Assembly (NCBI RefSeq): GCF_026642255.1
Contig: NZ_CP113264.1
Location: 7,068,001-7,132,000, forward strand
Origin: Streptomonospora nanhaiensis
Lineage (GTDB): Bacteria > Actinomycetota > Actinomycetes > Streptosporangiales > Streptosporangiaceae
DNA: 64,000 nt
Direction of reading: 5' to 3'
Part shown: positions 23,737 to 35,104 of the stretch, piece by piece
Layout of the letters: each line of letters starts with the position of its first letter
How positions within the stretch are numbered: position 1 is the first letter of the stretch
Program-made: the position numbers and the translations under genes
The notes under the pieces: model-generated
Database searches by the model: none
The model's input: only the letters and a program-made list of their open reading frames with translations
What the model was told of the DNA's origin: nothing

Positions 23737-24594
23737 ATGACGGCCACGCGGCGCCAGCCCGCCCCCACCTCCCCCTTCGGGCTCGGTCACGACCTGCGCA
23801 CGATCAGGGTGGTGCTCAAGCGCGACCTCTTCCGCTTCGTCCACGACGTCAGCCGGGGCGTGGCGATGCTCCTGCAATCGGTGATGTGGCTGTTCGTGAT
23901 CGGTGTGGGCTTCGGCTCGCTCATCCCCCGCGGCGAGGACGACCTGCCGCTGACCGCCGTCATGTTCCCGGGCGTGATCGTCATGACGGTCATCGGCACG
24001 GCGGTGTCCTCGGCCGCGACCATCGTCACCGACCGCGAGGTCGGCTTCCTGCGCGGCATGCTCGTCGCGCCGGCCAAGCGCTCCGCGCTCATCCTGGGCA
24101 AGGTCCTGTCCGGCGCGGTCCTCGCCACCCTCCAGGCCTGCCTGATCCTCTCGGTCGCGGGGCTGGCGGGGGTCCCCTACGCGCCGGGGCTGATGCTCAC
24201 CCTGTTCGGGCTCACCTTCATGGTCGGGCTGACGGCCTCCGCGATGGGCGTCTTCATCGCCGTCTCGGTCAAGGGCAGCGAGGCGTTCATGGGCATGGCC
24301 CAGCTCGTCATCTCGCCCCTGGTCCTGTTGTCGGGCGCCATGTTCCCCATCGGGAACCTCCCCTCCTGGCTGGCCGCGATCACCCTGGTCAACCCGATCA
24401 CCTACGTCGTCGACCCCATGCGCCAGGCGGTCTTCGCCCACCTCGACACCTCCCCCGCGACCGAGGCGCTGTTCAACCCCGGGATCACGTGGTTCGGCTG
24501 GCAGATCCCCTGGGCGGCCGAGGTCGGACTCGTCGCCGGGGCCGGCGTGCTCCTGGTGTGGCTGACCGTGGTCCGCTTCAACCGGTCGGAGTAG
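23737..24594 (+). CDS. ABC-2 type transporter permease (DrrB type)
   Basis: A 285-residue membrane protein with six predicted segments, including SVMWLFVIGVGFGSLI, AVMFPGVIVMTVIGTAVSSA, ILSVAGLAGVPYAPGLMLTL and the C-terminal VGLVAGAGVLLVWLTVV. The motif ATIVTDREVGFLRGMLVAP is typical of ABC-2/DrrB permeases, as is NPITYVVDPMRQ. GAGAAGGA precedes the ATG. It most likely pairs with the ATPase at 20517-21476, and it lies downstream of GNAT-II copy b. It is the last gene that I assign to the cluster. Confidence 0.92.
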   Translation: MTATRRQPAPTSPFGLGHDLRTIRVVLKRDLFRFVHDVSRGVAMLLQSVMWLFVIGVGFGSLIPRGEDDLPLTAVMFPGVIVMTVIGTAVSSAATIVTDREVGFLRGMLVAPAKRSALILGKVLSGAVLATLQACLILSVAGLAGVPYAPGLMLTLFGLTFMVGLTASAMGVFIAVSVKGSEAFMGMAQLVISPLVLLSGAMFPIGNLPSWLAAITLVNPITYVVDPMRQAVFAHLDTSPATEALFNPGITWFGWQIPWAAEVGLVAGAGVLLVWLTVVRFNRSE

Positions 24595-24773
24595 GCGGCG
24601 CCGCGGGCGGGGCGCCCGGCGGAGCGGCCAGGGGCCCTCGACCACGCGGCGGGCCGGCGCCAGGCGTCCGGCGGGTGTGGGACGGGCGTCGGCGCGGGTG
24701 ATGGGGGGCGTCGAGGGCCCCCGTCGCCTGGGACGGGCGGGGTCGTCGTCACCGCCCCCCGCGGTCAGGACGC

Positions 24774-25406
24774 CTAGAGGGCCGCGGCCTCCTCGGCCAG
24801 GCGGGTGACGCGGCCCCAGTCGCCCGCCGACACCAGGTCGGCGGGGGTCAGCCAACTGCCTCCCACACAGCCCACGTTGGACAGGGCCAGGTAGGAGGGG
24901 GCCGACGCGGCGGTGATCCCCCCGGTCGGGCAGAAGCGCACCTGGGGCAGGGGGCCCGTCAGCGACTTCAGGAACGCCGCGCCGCCCGCGGCCTCGGCGG
25001 GGAAGAACTTCAGCGCCGAGAGACCGCGCTCCAGGAGCGCCATCGCCTCGGACACGGTGCCCACCCCCGGGAGGAAGGGCAGGCCGGTGTCGGCCATGGC
25101 CGAGGCGAGGTCGGCCGTGCACCCGGGGCTGACCAGGAACCGCGCGCCCGCCTCGGCCGCCGCCCGCGCCTGTCCGGGAGAGACCACGGTGCCCGCGCCC
25201 ACGACGGCTTCGGGCACCTCGGCCGCGATGCGCCCGATGGCCTCCAGCGCGGCCGGGGTCCGCAGCGTCACCTCGATACCGGGCAGGCCGCCGGCGACCA
25301 GGGCGCGGGCCAGCGGCACGGCGGTCTCCGCGTCCGAGACCACCACCACCGGCATCACCGGGGCGAGGTCGAGGATGTCCGCGCCCGAACGGGGGCTCGT
25401 CGTCAT
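24774..25406 (-). CDS. eda: 2-keto-3-deoxy-6-phosphogluconate aldolase
   Basis: A 210-residue class I aldolase splitting KDPG into pyruvate and glyceraldehyde-3-phosphate. GIEVTLRTP (residues 43-51) carries the catalytic Glu, [11 protein letters not shown] the Schiff-base Lys, and FCPTGGI the phosphate loop. It lies 152 bp downstream of edd on the same strand and completes the Entner-Doudoroff set with zwf and edd. Confidence 0.95.
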   Translation of the reverse strand: MTTSPRSGADILDLAPVMPVVVVSDAETAVPLARALVAGGLPGIEVTLRTPAALEAIGRIAAEVPEAVVGAGTVVSPGQARAAAEAGARFLVSPGCTADLASAMADTGLPFLPGVGTVSEAMALLERGLSALKFFPAEAAGGAAFLKSLTGPLPQVRFCPTGGITAASAPSYLALSNVGCVGGSWLTPADLVSAGDWGRVTRLAEEAAAL

Positions 25407-25558
25407 GTGCGTCTCCGTCTGTGTGGTGGTGCGTGGTCCGGTGCGGGCGCACCGGCGGCCGCCCGCTCCGGTGCGGGCGGCCCGGGGCGGGGCGGGCGCG
25501 CCGCGGACCGGTGGGCCGGTCCTTCCGCGCGCCCGCCGTCCGCAGCGTGGGTCGGGGG

Positions 25559-27390
<1,832 letters not shown>

Positions 27391-27394
<4 letters not shown>

Positions 27395-28872
27395 CGGGGT
27401 TGCTCCTCTTCGTGCCACGTGCGGCCGGTGCGGCCGATGAGCCGGTGCGCGCCCTCGGGGCCCGCGCTTCCGGCCGGATAGGTCTCGGGGGTGGTGTCCG
27501 TGCTGTTCCAGGCCTCGATGATGGGATCCACCCAGCGCCACGCGGCCTCGACCTCGTCGCGGCGCATGAAGAGGGTGGAGTCCCCCGTCAGCACGTCCAT
27601 CAGCAGCCGCTCGTAGGCCTCGGGCGAGCGGGTGGAGAAGGTGTCGGCGAAGCTGAGCTCCAGCGGCACGGGCCGGAGCCTCAGCGCGCCCGCGCCGGGC
27701 GTCTTGGCCAGCATGGTGAGGTGTATGCCCTCGTCCGGTTGGAGGCGGATGACGAGGCTGCCCGCGCCGGGGACCGTGTCGGTGCCGGGGAAGATCGTGT
27801 GCGGCACCTCCCGGAAGCGGATCACGATCTCCGAGCGGGCGTGGCCCACGCGCTTGCCGGTGCGCAGGTAGAAGGGCACGCCGGCCCAGCGCCAGTTCGC
27901 GATCTCGGCGCGCAGCGCCACGAAGGTCTCGGTGTCGCTGACCGCCGGCCCGCCCGCCTCGTCGAGGTAGCCGTGGACCTCGACCCCCTGGACGGTTCCG
28001 CGCCCGTACTGCCCCCGGGCGGTGTCCTCGGCGACCCGGTCGCCGGTGACGGGCCGCAGCGACTGGAGGACCTTGAGCTTCTCGTCGCGAACGGCCTCGC
28101 GGTCGTAGCTGGCCGGGGGCTCCATGGCGGTGAGGCAGAGCAGTTGCAGGAGGTGGTTCTGCACCATGTCTCGCATGGCGCCGGAGGTGTCGTAGTAGCC
28201 GCGCCTCCCGCCGACCCCGACGGTCTCGGTGGCGGTGATCTGCACGTGGTCGATCCAGCGGGAGTTCCACAGGGGTTCGAGGAAGACGTTGGCGAACCGC
28301 AGCACGAGCAGGTTCTGCACGGTCTCCTTGCCCAGGTAGTGGTCGATCCGGTAGATCCGCTGCTCGTCGAAGACGGCGCCCACGGCGTCGTTGACGGCGC
28401 GGGAGGAGGCGAGGTCGCGTCCCAGGGGCTTCTCCATGACCACGCGGGACCCGGGGGTGGCCAGACCGGCGCCGTCCAGGCCGCGGCAGATGTCGCCGGA
28501 GATCATGGGCGGGACGGCGAGGTAGAAGACCCGGTCGCGGCCCGGGTCGAGGGCCGCGGCGAGGGCGGCCCATCCGGAGGGGTCTCCGCCGACGTCCACG
28601 GTGACGTGGGAGAGGCGGTCGAGGAAGCGGCGGAGCACGTCCGGCTCGACCACCTGGACGGCGGGGTGGCCGCGGACCGCCGACGAGGTCTTGTCCCGCA
28701 GGTCGGCGTCGGTGAGGCCGTCGCGCGAGACGGCGATGACGCGCGTTCCCCCGTCCAGGTGGCCGTCGCGGTCCAACAGGTAGAGGGAGGGGAGGAGTTT
28801 ACGCATGGACAGGTCGCCGGTGCCCCCGAAGACCACCAGGTCGGTGGGGCGGGGCGCGGACTGCTGCGACAT
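27391..28872 (-). CDS. zwf: Glucose-6-phosphate 1-dehydrogenase
   Basis: A 493-residue enzyme oxidising glucose-6-phosphate to 6-phosphogluconolactone. The nucleotide motif [18 protein letters not shown] is at residues 14-31, and the active-site signature RIDHYLGKE lies near residue 175. It heads the zwf-edd-eda operon and is divergent from the ROK regulator. No lactonase gene is adjacent. Confidence 0.96.
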
Positions 28873-28984
28873 CTTCGGGCTGCTCCTGCGGGGAGGGAGA
28901 ACGGAGAGGGGTGCTGCGACGGGGGGCGGTGCGGGAGGAGGAACGGCCCTTGGGGTCCGGGGACGTTCGCCACTTTCGACCTTA

Positions 28985-29060
28985 CGCCCGACTATGGTAA
29001 AAAACCAAGCACACTTGAGAACACTTCTTTACATAACCTCCCAGTCTTCGAGGCTTAACC
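28985..29060. promoter_or_regulatory. AT-rich divergent promoter region of zwf and the ROK regulator
   Basis: The 205-bp gap between zwf and the ROK gene contains an unusually AT-rich stretch with TAAAAAACCAAGCACACTTG and TTTACATAACC. ROK repressors bind AT-rich imperfect palindromes, so this is the likely operator and double promoter. I cannot define exact half sites. Confidence 0.45.
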
Positions 29061-29077
29061 CCATGGTTGAATGAGAT

Positions 29078-30265
29078 ATGGCCAGAACCCCCGGACGCCT
29101 TTCCTCTGCTGCCACCAGCGGCCACATCCTGGAGCTGATCCGCTCCGGCGCCGCGACCAGCCGGTCCGAGATCGCCCGGGTCACGGGCCTGTCCCGCCCC
29201 TCCGTGGCCCTGCGCGTCACCGAGCTGATCGGGAGCGGCCTCGTCACGGAGGGGACCGGAGCCGTCTCCAGCGGCGGCCGGCCCCCCACCCTCCTGGAGT
29301 TCAACGCCGGCAGCGGGCTCATCCTCACCAGTGCCCTCGGCATGGCCCGCAGCCAGGCGGCCGTGTGCGACCTCAACGGGGACGTCCTCGTGCGGACGCC
29401 CGGCTCCCCCGACATGGAGAAGGGGCCCGACGCGACCCTCCCCTGGCTGCTCGACGTGTGGTCCGAGCAGCTCGCCTCCCTCGGCCGCGGGCCCGCCGAC
29501 GTGCGGGGCGTGGGCATCGGCCTGCCCGGCACGGTCGAGTTCCACGCGGGGCGCGCCGACGACCGGCCCTTCCTGGGCAAGTGGGCGGGGGTGGCGCTGG
29601 CCCCGCTGGTCGCCGAGCGCTTCCCGGTCCCGGTGACGGTCGACAACGACGTCAACGTGATGGCCCTGGGCGAGCACATCGCCGGCGGGCACGGCCACCC
29701 CGACGACATGGTCTTCGTGAAGGCCTCCACCGGGATCGGCGCCGGGCTGCTGTCGGGAGGGCGCCTGCTGCGCGGCTCCCTGGGCGCCGCCGGGGAGATC
29801 GGCCACATCCCCGTGCGCGACGGCGGGGGCCTGCCCTGCCGCTGCGGCAACACCGACTGCCTGGAGGCGGTCGCCGGCGGTCGGCGGCTCCTGGAGCTCG
29901 CGGCGGAGCGGGGGCGGCGGGCCGACACCCTCAAGGACCTGGTGGCCCTGGCCGTCGGCGGCGACCCCGTGGCCGTGACCCTCGTCAGGGAGGCCGGACG
30001 GCGGCTCGGCGAGGCGCTCGCCGGCGCCGTGAACCTGCTCAACCCCGAGGTGATCGTGCTGGGCGGGGACCTGTCGGAGGCCTACGACCACCTGGTCGCG
30101 GGTGTGCGCGAAGTGGTGTTCCAGCAGTGCACGGCCCTGGCCACCCGGCAGTTGCGGGTCGTGGCCAGCTCCCTGTGGGACGATGCCGGCGTGCGCGGCT
30201 GCGCGGCGATGGTCACCGAGGAGATCCTGTCTCCGGAGTCGGTGAACAAGCTCCTGGCCGGGTGA
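29078..30265 (+). CDS. ROK-family transcriptional repressor
   Basis: A 395-residue protein with an N-terminal winged helix (residues 10-70, SEIARVTGLSRPSVALRV) and a C-terminal sugar-kinase-like ROK domain. VKASTGIGAGLL and GAAGEIGHIPV form the ROK signature, and CRCGNTDCLE is the zinc motif. VDNDVNVMALGE matches the sugar-binding loop. It is transcribed away from zwf and probably represses the Entner-Doudoroff operon in response to a sugar or sugar phosphate. The effector is unknown. Confidence 0.92.
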   Translation: MARTPGRLSSAATSGHILELIRSGAATSRSEIARVTGLSRPSVALRVTELIGSGLVTEGTGAVSSGGRPPTLLEFNAGSGLILTSALGMARSQAAVCDLNGDVLVRTPGSPDMEKGPDATLPWLLDVWSEQLASLGRGPADVRGVGIGLPGTVEFHAGRADDRPFLGKWAGVALAPLVAERFPVPVTVDNDVNVMALGEHIAGGHGHPDDMVFVKASTGIGAGLLSGGRLLRGSLGAAGEIGHIPVRDGGGLPCRCGNTDCLEAVAGGRRLLELAAERGRRADTLKDLVALAVGGDPVAVTLVREAGRRLGEALAGAVNLLNPEVIVLGGDLSEAYDHLVAGVREVVFQQCTALATRQLRVVASSLWDDAGVRGCAAMVTEEILSPESVNKLLAG

Positions 30266-30577
30266 CGCCGACCCCCGGCGCCTCGTCCACAGGCTGTGGA
30301 CAGAGGGTGTCGCCCCCCACGCGACGGGGCATCCCGAAGGAGGGTCCCCGGGGTCCCGCACCGCCCCCCCATCCCGCCCGGCCCCACCCATCCCTGCGAT
30401 CCCCGGCATGACCTGCGACGACGCTCTCGGCGACGGGCGTCAGCCCCGCGTTCGCACTTGACAATCACCCCCGATGTGGCGAATAGTCGCCCAGCACCGG
30501 TCCCCGCCCCCGCACATCCCCAGTCACCGCCCCGTGACCGCACCCCGTGCGGACCCCCGCCCGGAAAGGTCCTTCCC
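30266..30577. other. Intergenic region with a short perfect palindrome
   Basis: These 312 bp hold no convincing gene. GTCCACAGGCTGTGGAC at 30285-30301 is a perfect 8-bp inverted repeat just after the ROK gene and could be a weak hairpin. The right part contains the promoter and the GGAAAGG ribosome site of the next gene. Confidence 0.4.
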
Positions 30578-31252
30578 GTGCTTCTCGAGAACCCGCTCGC
30601 GTTGATCCTGCTGGGAGCCGGAATCAGCCTGGCCACCAGTGTCGTCGTGACCGGCCTCCAGGCCCGCCACATCAGGCGCAACGACATCCGCACCTCCTCC
30701 CGCTCCTCCGCCCGGAGCCTGACCAGCGCGTTCATCGCCGAGCGCGACTCCGACGGCCGCCAGGAGGGCTTCGTCGCCGAGGCCGAGCTGACGGTCATGT
30801 CGATGACCGACCGCAAGACCCGCGAACGGCTGCGCGACGTCATCCGCCTGCTCCGCGAGCGCAACCTCCCCGAGATCGAGGAGCTCAGCGGGGTCAAGGC
30901 CGAACGCGCCAGACAGCTGCTGTGCGACCACGCCCTGGAGGTGCTGGGCGCGCACCTGCGCTCCGAGCGGCTCCCGGAGGTCCCCGACCCCGTGCGCAGG
31001 ATGCTGACCGTCGAGGAGGAGGCGCTGAGCATCCACTCCGGCGAGACGCCGCGCCCCGTCGAGCCCATCGCCAAGAGCGCCGTGACCGCGCGGCCCCGGC
31101 ACACGGACGCCAAGCCGGCGGCACGGAAGACCGCCAAGGCGACCCCCGCCAAGCCCGCGGCCAAGTCCGCCGCGAAGCCCGCCGCCAAGGGCGGCCGATC
31201 CGCCGACGCCGCGGAGGGTCCTGAGAAGGAAAGCACCTTCTGGGACGACTGA
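30578..31252 (+). CDS. Hypothetical membrane-anchored protein with Lys/Ala-rich tail
   Basis: A 224-residue protein. I choose the GTG at 30578 because GGAAAGG lies 9 bp upstream and a hydrophobic helix begins at once (NPLALILLGAGISLATSVVV). Residues 40-160 look like a charged helical domain (TRERLRDVIRLLRERNLPEIEELSG). The last 60 residues repeat KPAAK-like units, resembling histone-like or nucleic-acid-binding tails. No known family is recognised. It stands alone between the ROK gene and the LCP gene. Confidence 0.75.
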   Translation: MLLENPLALILLGAGISLATSVVVTGLQARHIRRNDIRTSSRSSARSLTSAFIAERDSDGRQEGFVAEAELTVMSMTDRKTRERLRDVIRLLRERNLPEIEELSGVKAERARQLLCDHALEVLGAHLRSERLPEVPDPVRRMLTVEEEALSIHSGETPRPVEPIAKSAVTARPRHTDAKPAARKTAKATPAKPAAKSAAKPAAKGGRSADAAEGPEKESTFWDD

Positions 31253-31696
31253 CCGAAAGAAGCCGGATCGTTGCGTGTGATCCCACCGTGAGGCTCTGAT
31301 CCTCCGTGCACACGGCGGGTCAGAAGTGATTCTTGCGGGCACAGATGAGAAAGTCGGGCGCAAGGCGCCAGCAGGCCATCACCCGACGAAGGAATTGTGC
31401 TGCGCAATTGTGGTCAGTAGCCCCGCTCGCGGACAACCCGAGCGCGCAAACGAAGAGAACTTCACCTAGGATCTCTGCCACACGCGGGTTTCCGTGTCGT
31501 CGGCCGCGTCCCTCCCACGGTCCGGCCGATGCCCCGTGGGCCGCACCCGGACGCCCGGGCTGCCCCGGGCTGCTCGACCACCCGCCCCAGTGTCCCGCGC
31601 GACCTCCGCCCTCCCCCAGACACGGACTCGTGGCCTTTCGGTCCCCTGTCCGACCGTTGGCACGTCCCGCTGTCCGAACTCACCGAGATTGCAACG
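31253..31696. other. Intergenic region, no gene seen
   Basis: These 444 bp precede the LCP gene. The first part is less GC-rich than its surroundings, and open frames in it have poor codon bias. The LCP promoter should lie in the right half. No repeats or RNA motifs stand out. Confidence 0.35.
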
Positions 31697-33283
31697 ATGC
31701 CCGCTGACGAGAACTCCTCCGCCGGTCCCGGCGCGGACAAGACCCCAGACGAGACACCCGAGAAGACACCCGGCTCGGACCCCGGCCCCGGAGCGGAGCC
31801 CTCCGCGGCCGGGCGGCCCGGAGCGGACGGGACCGAGGAGGCCGGCGACGACGGGGTGAACGCGCCGGCGTCCGCCGACCCGGCCCCGGGCGGCCCGGGG
31901 GGCGACGAGCGCTCCGGCGACGAGGGCGTCCCCGGGGCTGCCGCCGCCGAGGCGGGCGCGGAGGCCCCGGAGGCGTCGGAGGGGCCCGGCGGAGCCGGGG
32001 CCCCCGCCGCCCCGGACGGCGACGGCGCCCCCGACGGTGACAGTGCCCCCGACGGCGGAGGCGCCGGAGGGGACGGCGCGGAGACCGCGCCCTCCCCTCC
32101 CCCCGGCCCGCGCGGGCGCCGCCGGGGCCGCCGGATCGCCGTGTGGACCGCGGCCGTCCTCGCCGTCCTCCTGGTGGCCGGGGTCGCCTCGGCCTACGGC
32201 TACTACCACTTCCTGCGCTCGGGCATGGTCCGGCACGACCTGGACACGGCGCTCAAGGAGGAGGAGCGGCCCGACAAGATCAGCGACGCCGTCAACATCC
32301 TCTTCATGGGTTCCGACGGCTACGAGGAGGGCTCCACCGCGTACAGCCAGGAGTTCGAGGGCGAGCGCTCGGACTCGATCATGCTGGCCCACATCTCCCC
32401 CGAGAACCGGGTCTCCGTGATCAGCTTCCCCCGGGACTCACTGGTCGAACTCCCCCAGTGCGACGCCTACGGCAACACCGAGGGCACGTACGGCTACTTC
32501 GGGATGGTCAACGCGGCCATGTACCACGGCGGCCCGCCGTGCGTGGTCCGCACCATCGAGTCGCTGACCGACATCCGCATCGACCACTTCGTGCACCTGA
32601 GCTTCATGAGCTTCCGGGACGTCGTCGACGCCATCGGCGGCGTCGACATCTGCATCCCCGAGCCGATGAGCGACCGCCGGTCCCGGCTCGACCTCGACGC
32701 GGGGCAGCAGACGCTCAACGGCGACCAGGCCCTGTCCTTCGTCCGCGCCCGCTACGAGATCGGCGACGGCGGCGACATCGGCCGCATCGACCGGCAGCAG
32801 ATGTTCCTCGCCGCCCTGGCCGACCAGGTGACCAGCAGCGACGTCATGACCAGCCCGACCAAGCTCAACGGCATCCTCCAGGCGGTGGCACAGCACAGCG
32901 CCACGGACCAGGAGCTCACACTCGACCGGATGCTCTCGATCGCCGTCACCATGGCCGACGCGGACCTGTCCGACATCGAGTTCCACACCGTGCCCTGGTA
33001 CCAGGCGCCCTTCGACGCCAACCGGGTCATGTGGCACGAGCAGGAGTCCGCGGAGCTGTTCGCCGCGGTGCGGGAGGACCGGCCCCTGCCCGCCCTGCTC
33101 GCGGCCGACGACGCGCCCGCGCCGCAGGAACCGCCGGGCGCCTCCCCCACCCCCGTGGACGCGGCCTCGGCGAGCGACGCCCCGGACGCCGCCGAGTCGG
33201 CCCGGCCCGGCGGGGGGCGTGACGCCACGTCCAACCCGTGCGCCGACGGCCTGGGCTTCGGCACCGGCGAGGAAGAGGAGTAG
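31697..33283 (+). CDS. LytR-CpsA-Psr (LCP) family cell-wall glycopolymer ligase
   Basis: A 528-residue protein. Residues 1-145 are a long acidic Gly/Pro/Ala-rich cytoplasmic region, followed by a single membrane helix (VWTAAVLAVLLVAGVASAYGY, about 147-170). The outer LCP domain has NILFMGSDG, RSDSIMLAHI, SVISFPRDSLVELP, AIGGVDIC, LNGDQALSFVRAR and DIGRIDRQQ, which include the conserved Arg and Asp residues for pyrophosphate-lipid binding. LCP enzymes attach teichoic acids or other polymers to peptidoglycan. The N-terminal extension is much longer than usual, and the C-terminus is also low-complexity. Confidence 0.93.
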   Translation: MPADENSSAGPGADKTPDETPEKTPGSDPGPGAEPSAAGRPGADGTEEAGDDGVNAPASADPAPGGPGGDERSGDEGVPGAAAAEAGAEAPEASEGPGGAGAPAAPDGDGAPDGDSAPDGGGAGGDGAETAPSPPPGPRGRRRGRRIAVWTAAVLAVLLVAGVASAYGYYHFLRSGMVRHDLDTALKEEERPDKISDAVNILFMGSDGYEEGSTAYSQEFEGERSDSIMLAHISPENRVSVISFPRDSLVELPQCDAYGNTEGTYGYFGMVNAAMYHGGPPCVVRTIESLTDIRIDHFVHLSFMSFRDVVDAIGGVDICIPEPMSDRRSRLDLDAGQQTLNGDQALSFVRARYEIGDGGDIGRIDRQQMFLAALADQVTSSDVMTSPTKLNGILQAVAQHSATDQELTLDRMLSIAVTMADADLSDIEFHTVPWYQAPFDANRVMWHEQESAELFAAVREDRPLPALLAADDAPAPQEPPGASPTPVDAASASDAPDAAESARPGGGRDATSNPCADGLGFGTGEEEE

Positions 33284-33337
33284 GAACCCGTCCGGGACCG
33301 CCTCCGCGTGGGGACGGACCGGACGGACGCCAGGAAG

Positions 33338-33385
33338 CGGCCCCCGGGCCGGTGGGACGCACGGTCCGCACCGGCCCGGGGGCCG
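33338..33385 (+). terminator. Strong terminator hairpin after the LCP gene
   Basis: A perfect 17-bp stem with arms at 33338-33354 and 33369-33385 and a 14-nt loop, 55 bp after the LCP stop. The rest of the 407-bp gap to 33690 shows no gene. Confidence 0.7.
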
Positions 33386-33690
33386 CTCCGCTTTCGGGTC
33401 GGGGACCGGCCCGCCGCGGGGCGGTTCCGCGCCCCGGGCACGGTCCCCTCCGTCCCGGACGGCCCGGGGCGCTCCCGCGGGGTCCCGTCCCCGGACGGGG
33501 CGTGGCCCCGGACGACGAGCGTCCGGGGCCACGGTCGGCACCTCGTGCGGCGGGGACACGCCCTGTCCCGCCGGTACGCGCCGCGGAACCCCCACAGTCC
33601 CCTCGGCGCCTCGGTCGGCGGGACGGTCCCGCGCGCCGCCCGAGGCCCCGTGCGCCCGCCACGACCGGCGGGCGCACGTTCCGGAAGAGG

Positions 33691-34752
33691 TCAGACGGCG
33701 CCGGAGGGCAGCAGGCCGGTCACCTGGCCGGCGTCGAAGGTCGGCTGCCCCAGCTCGGGCAGGCCCCGCACCCCGACCAGGTCGTTGCCCAGCGCGTCCT
33801 CGCGGACCAGGCCGGTCACGGCGTCGGTCGTCTCGGGGGCGGCGAGGGGCAGCACCTCGCCGGGGGCGGGCAGTTCGGGCAGGCCCAGGTCCCCCGCGGA
33901 CAGCGCGGTCTGCGGCAGGGTGGAGGCCGCCAGGTCGGCGGTGCCCGCCAGGTCGACGGGCAGGGCCTCGGCCGCGCCGCCGGTCGCCTCCGTCCCGGCC
34001 ATGGGCAGCGCCACGTCGTCGGACAGGACCAGGTCGGCGATCAGGTCGGCCTTGCCGCCGGTCAGGTCGGTGTTCTCACCGCTGAAGGGGCCGGTCGGGG
34101 AGTCCGCGGCGGCCATGGGGAGGGTCGCCCCCCGGCCCGGGAGGGGGGCGTCGAGGCCGTGCAGACCGCTCCCGACCTCGTGGACGCCCTGCTCCGCGGT
34201 CGCACCGACCTCGGAGACGGCCGCGCCGACCGTCTCCGCCGGCCCCCGGACGGGCAGCGTCGAGGCCCCGTGGCCCTGCGGCAGGGTGCCGCCGCCCAGG
34301 CCCAGCCCCTCCAGGACGCCGAGGCCTCCGACCAGGTCGGCCACCGGGTCCGAGCCCTGGCTCAGCGGCAGGGACCCGGTCGCGGCGCCCAGGTCGAGCG
34401 GGCCGACGTTCGCGGAGTTCTTCTCGTCCCCCTCCAGGGGCGCCGAGACGTTGTCACCGACGACGTGTCCGACCACGTCCCGGGGGGCGGTCTGCCGGGG
34501 GGCGGACTGCTGCTGGACGTCGGGCTGGGCGGAGATCTTCCCGGGCTGGACCTTGACCAGGTCGCCCAGGGGGGTCGAGACGCCCTCGGTCAGCTGTGCG
34601 GGCACCCGGCTGCCGAGGTCGCCGAGCTGGAGCCCGTCCGTGACGCCGCCGAGGGTGTCCGCCCCGGCGACTCCGGCCCCGAGGGCGACGAAGCCGGCGG
34701 TGCCGGCGGCCACCAGCAGGGTCTTGGCGGTGGTGCGGGCGGTGGTGAACAT
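33691..34752 (-). CDS. Secreted Ala/Gly/Leu-rich protein of unknown function
   Basis: A 353-residue protein with a clear signal peptide (TLLVAAGTAGFVALGAGVAGA, cleavage after ...GVAGA near residue 31). The mature part is low in aromatic residues and rich in Gly, Leu, Pro and Asp, with repeated LGxL and LPxxG patterns, and has no cysteine. There is no LPxTG anchor or catalytic motif. It may be a surface or envelope structural protein. A second Ala/Pro-rich exported protein follows at 35105-35932 on the same strand. Confidence 0.75.
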   Translation of the reverse strand: MFTTARTTAKTLLVAAGTAGFVALGAGVAGADTLGGVTDGLQLGDLGSRVPAQLTEGVSTPLGDLVKVQPGKISAQPDVQQQSAPRQTAPRDVVGHVVGDNVSAPLEGDEKNSANVGPLDLGAATGSLPLSQGSDPVADLVGGLGVLEGLGLGGGTLPQGHGASTLPVRGPAETVGAAVSEVGATAEQGVHEVGSGLHGLDAPLPGRGATLPMAAADSPTGPFSGENTDLTGGKADLIADLVLSDDVALPMAGTEATGGAAEALPVDLAGTADLAASTLPQTALSAGDLGLPELPAPGEVLPLAAPETTDAVTGLVREDALGNDLVGVRGLPELGQPTFDAGQVTGLLPSGAV

Positions 34753-35104
34753 GTGTGAGTCCTTCCGAGGTGGTGCGCGGTTGTCAGGGGGGACGGCGGG
34801 GCGGGTGTCGTGTCCCGCCGTCCGTGGCTCCGCTCCCCCGCGGGGGAGGGGCGCCGTGCGGTTCGAGCTCTCCGGCCGGGGAGCCCGGCGCGCCTGGAGG
34901 GCGCGCGGCGCTCTGCCGGTCGTCAGTCGTGGGTCTGGCTGGCCGACGGCTGACGTGAACCCCGCTGTCGGGAAGCGTGGCTCACGTCAACCCCCAGAGA
35001 GTTCCGGGTTCGTCGCTCACCGTGATGGCGTGGGAGCGGCCCGGGGCTGGGAAGGGCGTGCCGAGAGGAAGGTCGCCGGACGTGCCGGACGTGGGGCCGC
35101 GCCG
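34753..35104. other. Intergenic region, no gene seen
   Basis: These 352 bp lie between two minus-strand secreted-protein genes. Two related segments, GACGTGAACCCC near 34951 and CACGTCAACCCC near 34983, are visible, but I see no complete promoter or RNA structure. Confidence 0.3.

Noticed and set aside
1-24600. A polyketide synthase or LanD decarboxylase that would make a lipolanthine of the microvionin type
   Set aside because: Neither family is present in the window, and the cores do not end in Cys, so an avionin ring is not supported without extra trimming.
30285-30301. A DnaA-box-like palindrome (GTCCACAGG with its complement)
   Set aside because: It is a single site without clustering or dnaA/dnaN nearby, so there is no case for an origin; it is more likely a weak hairpin.
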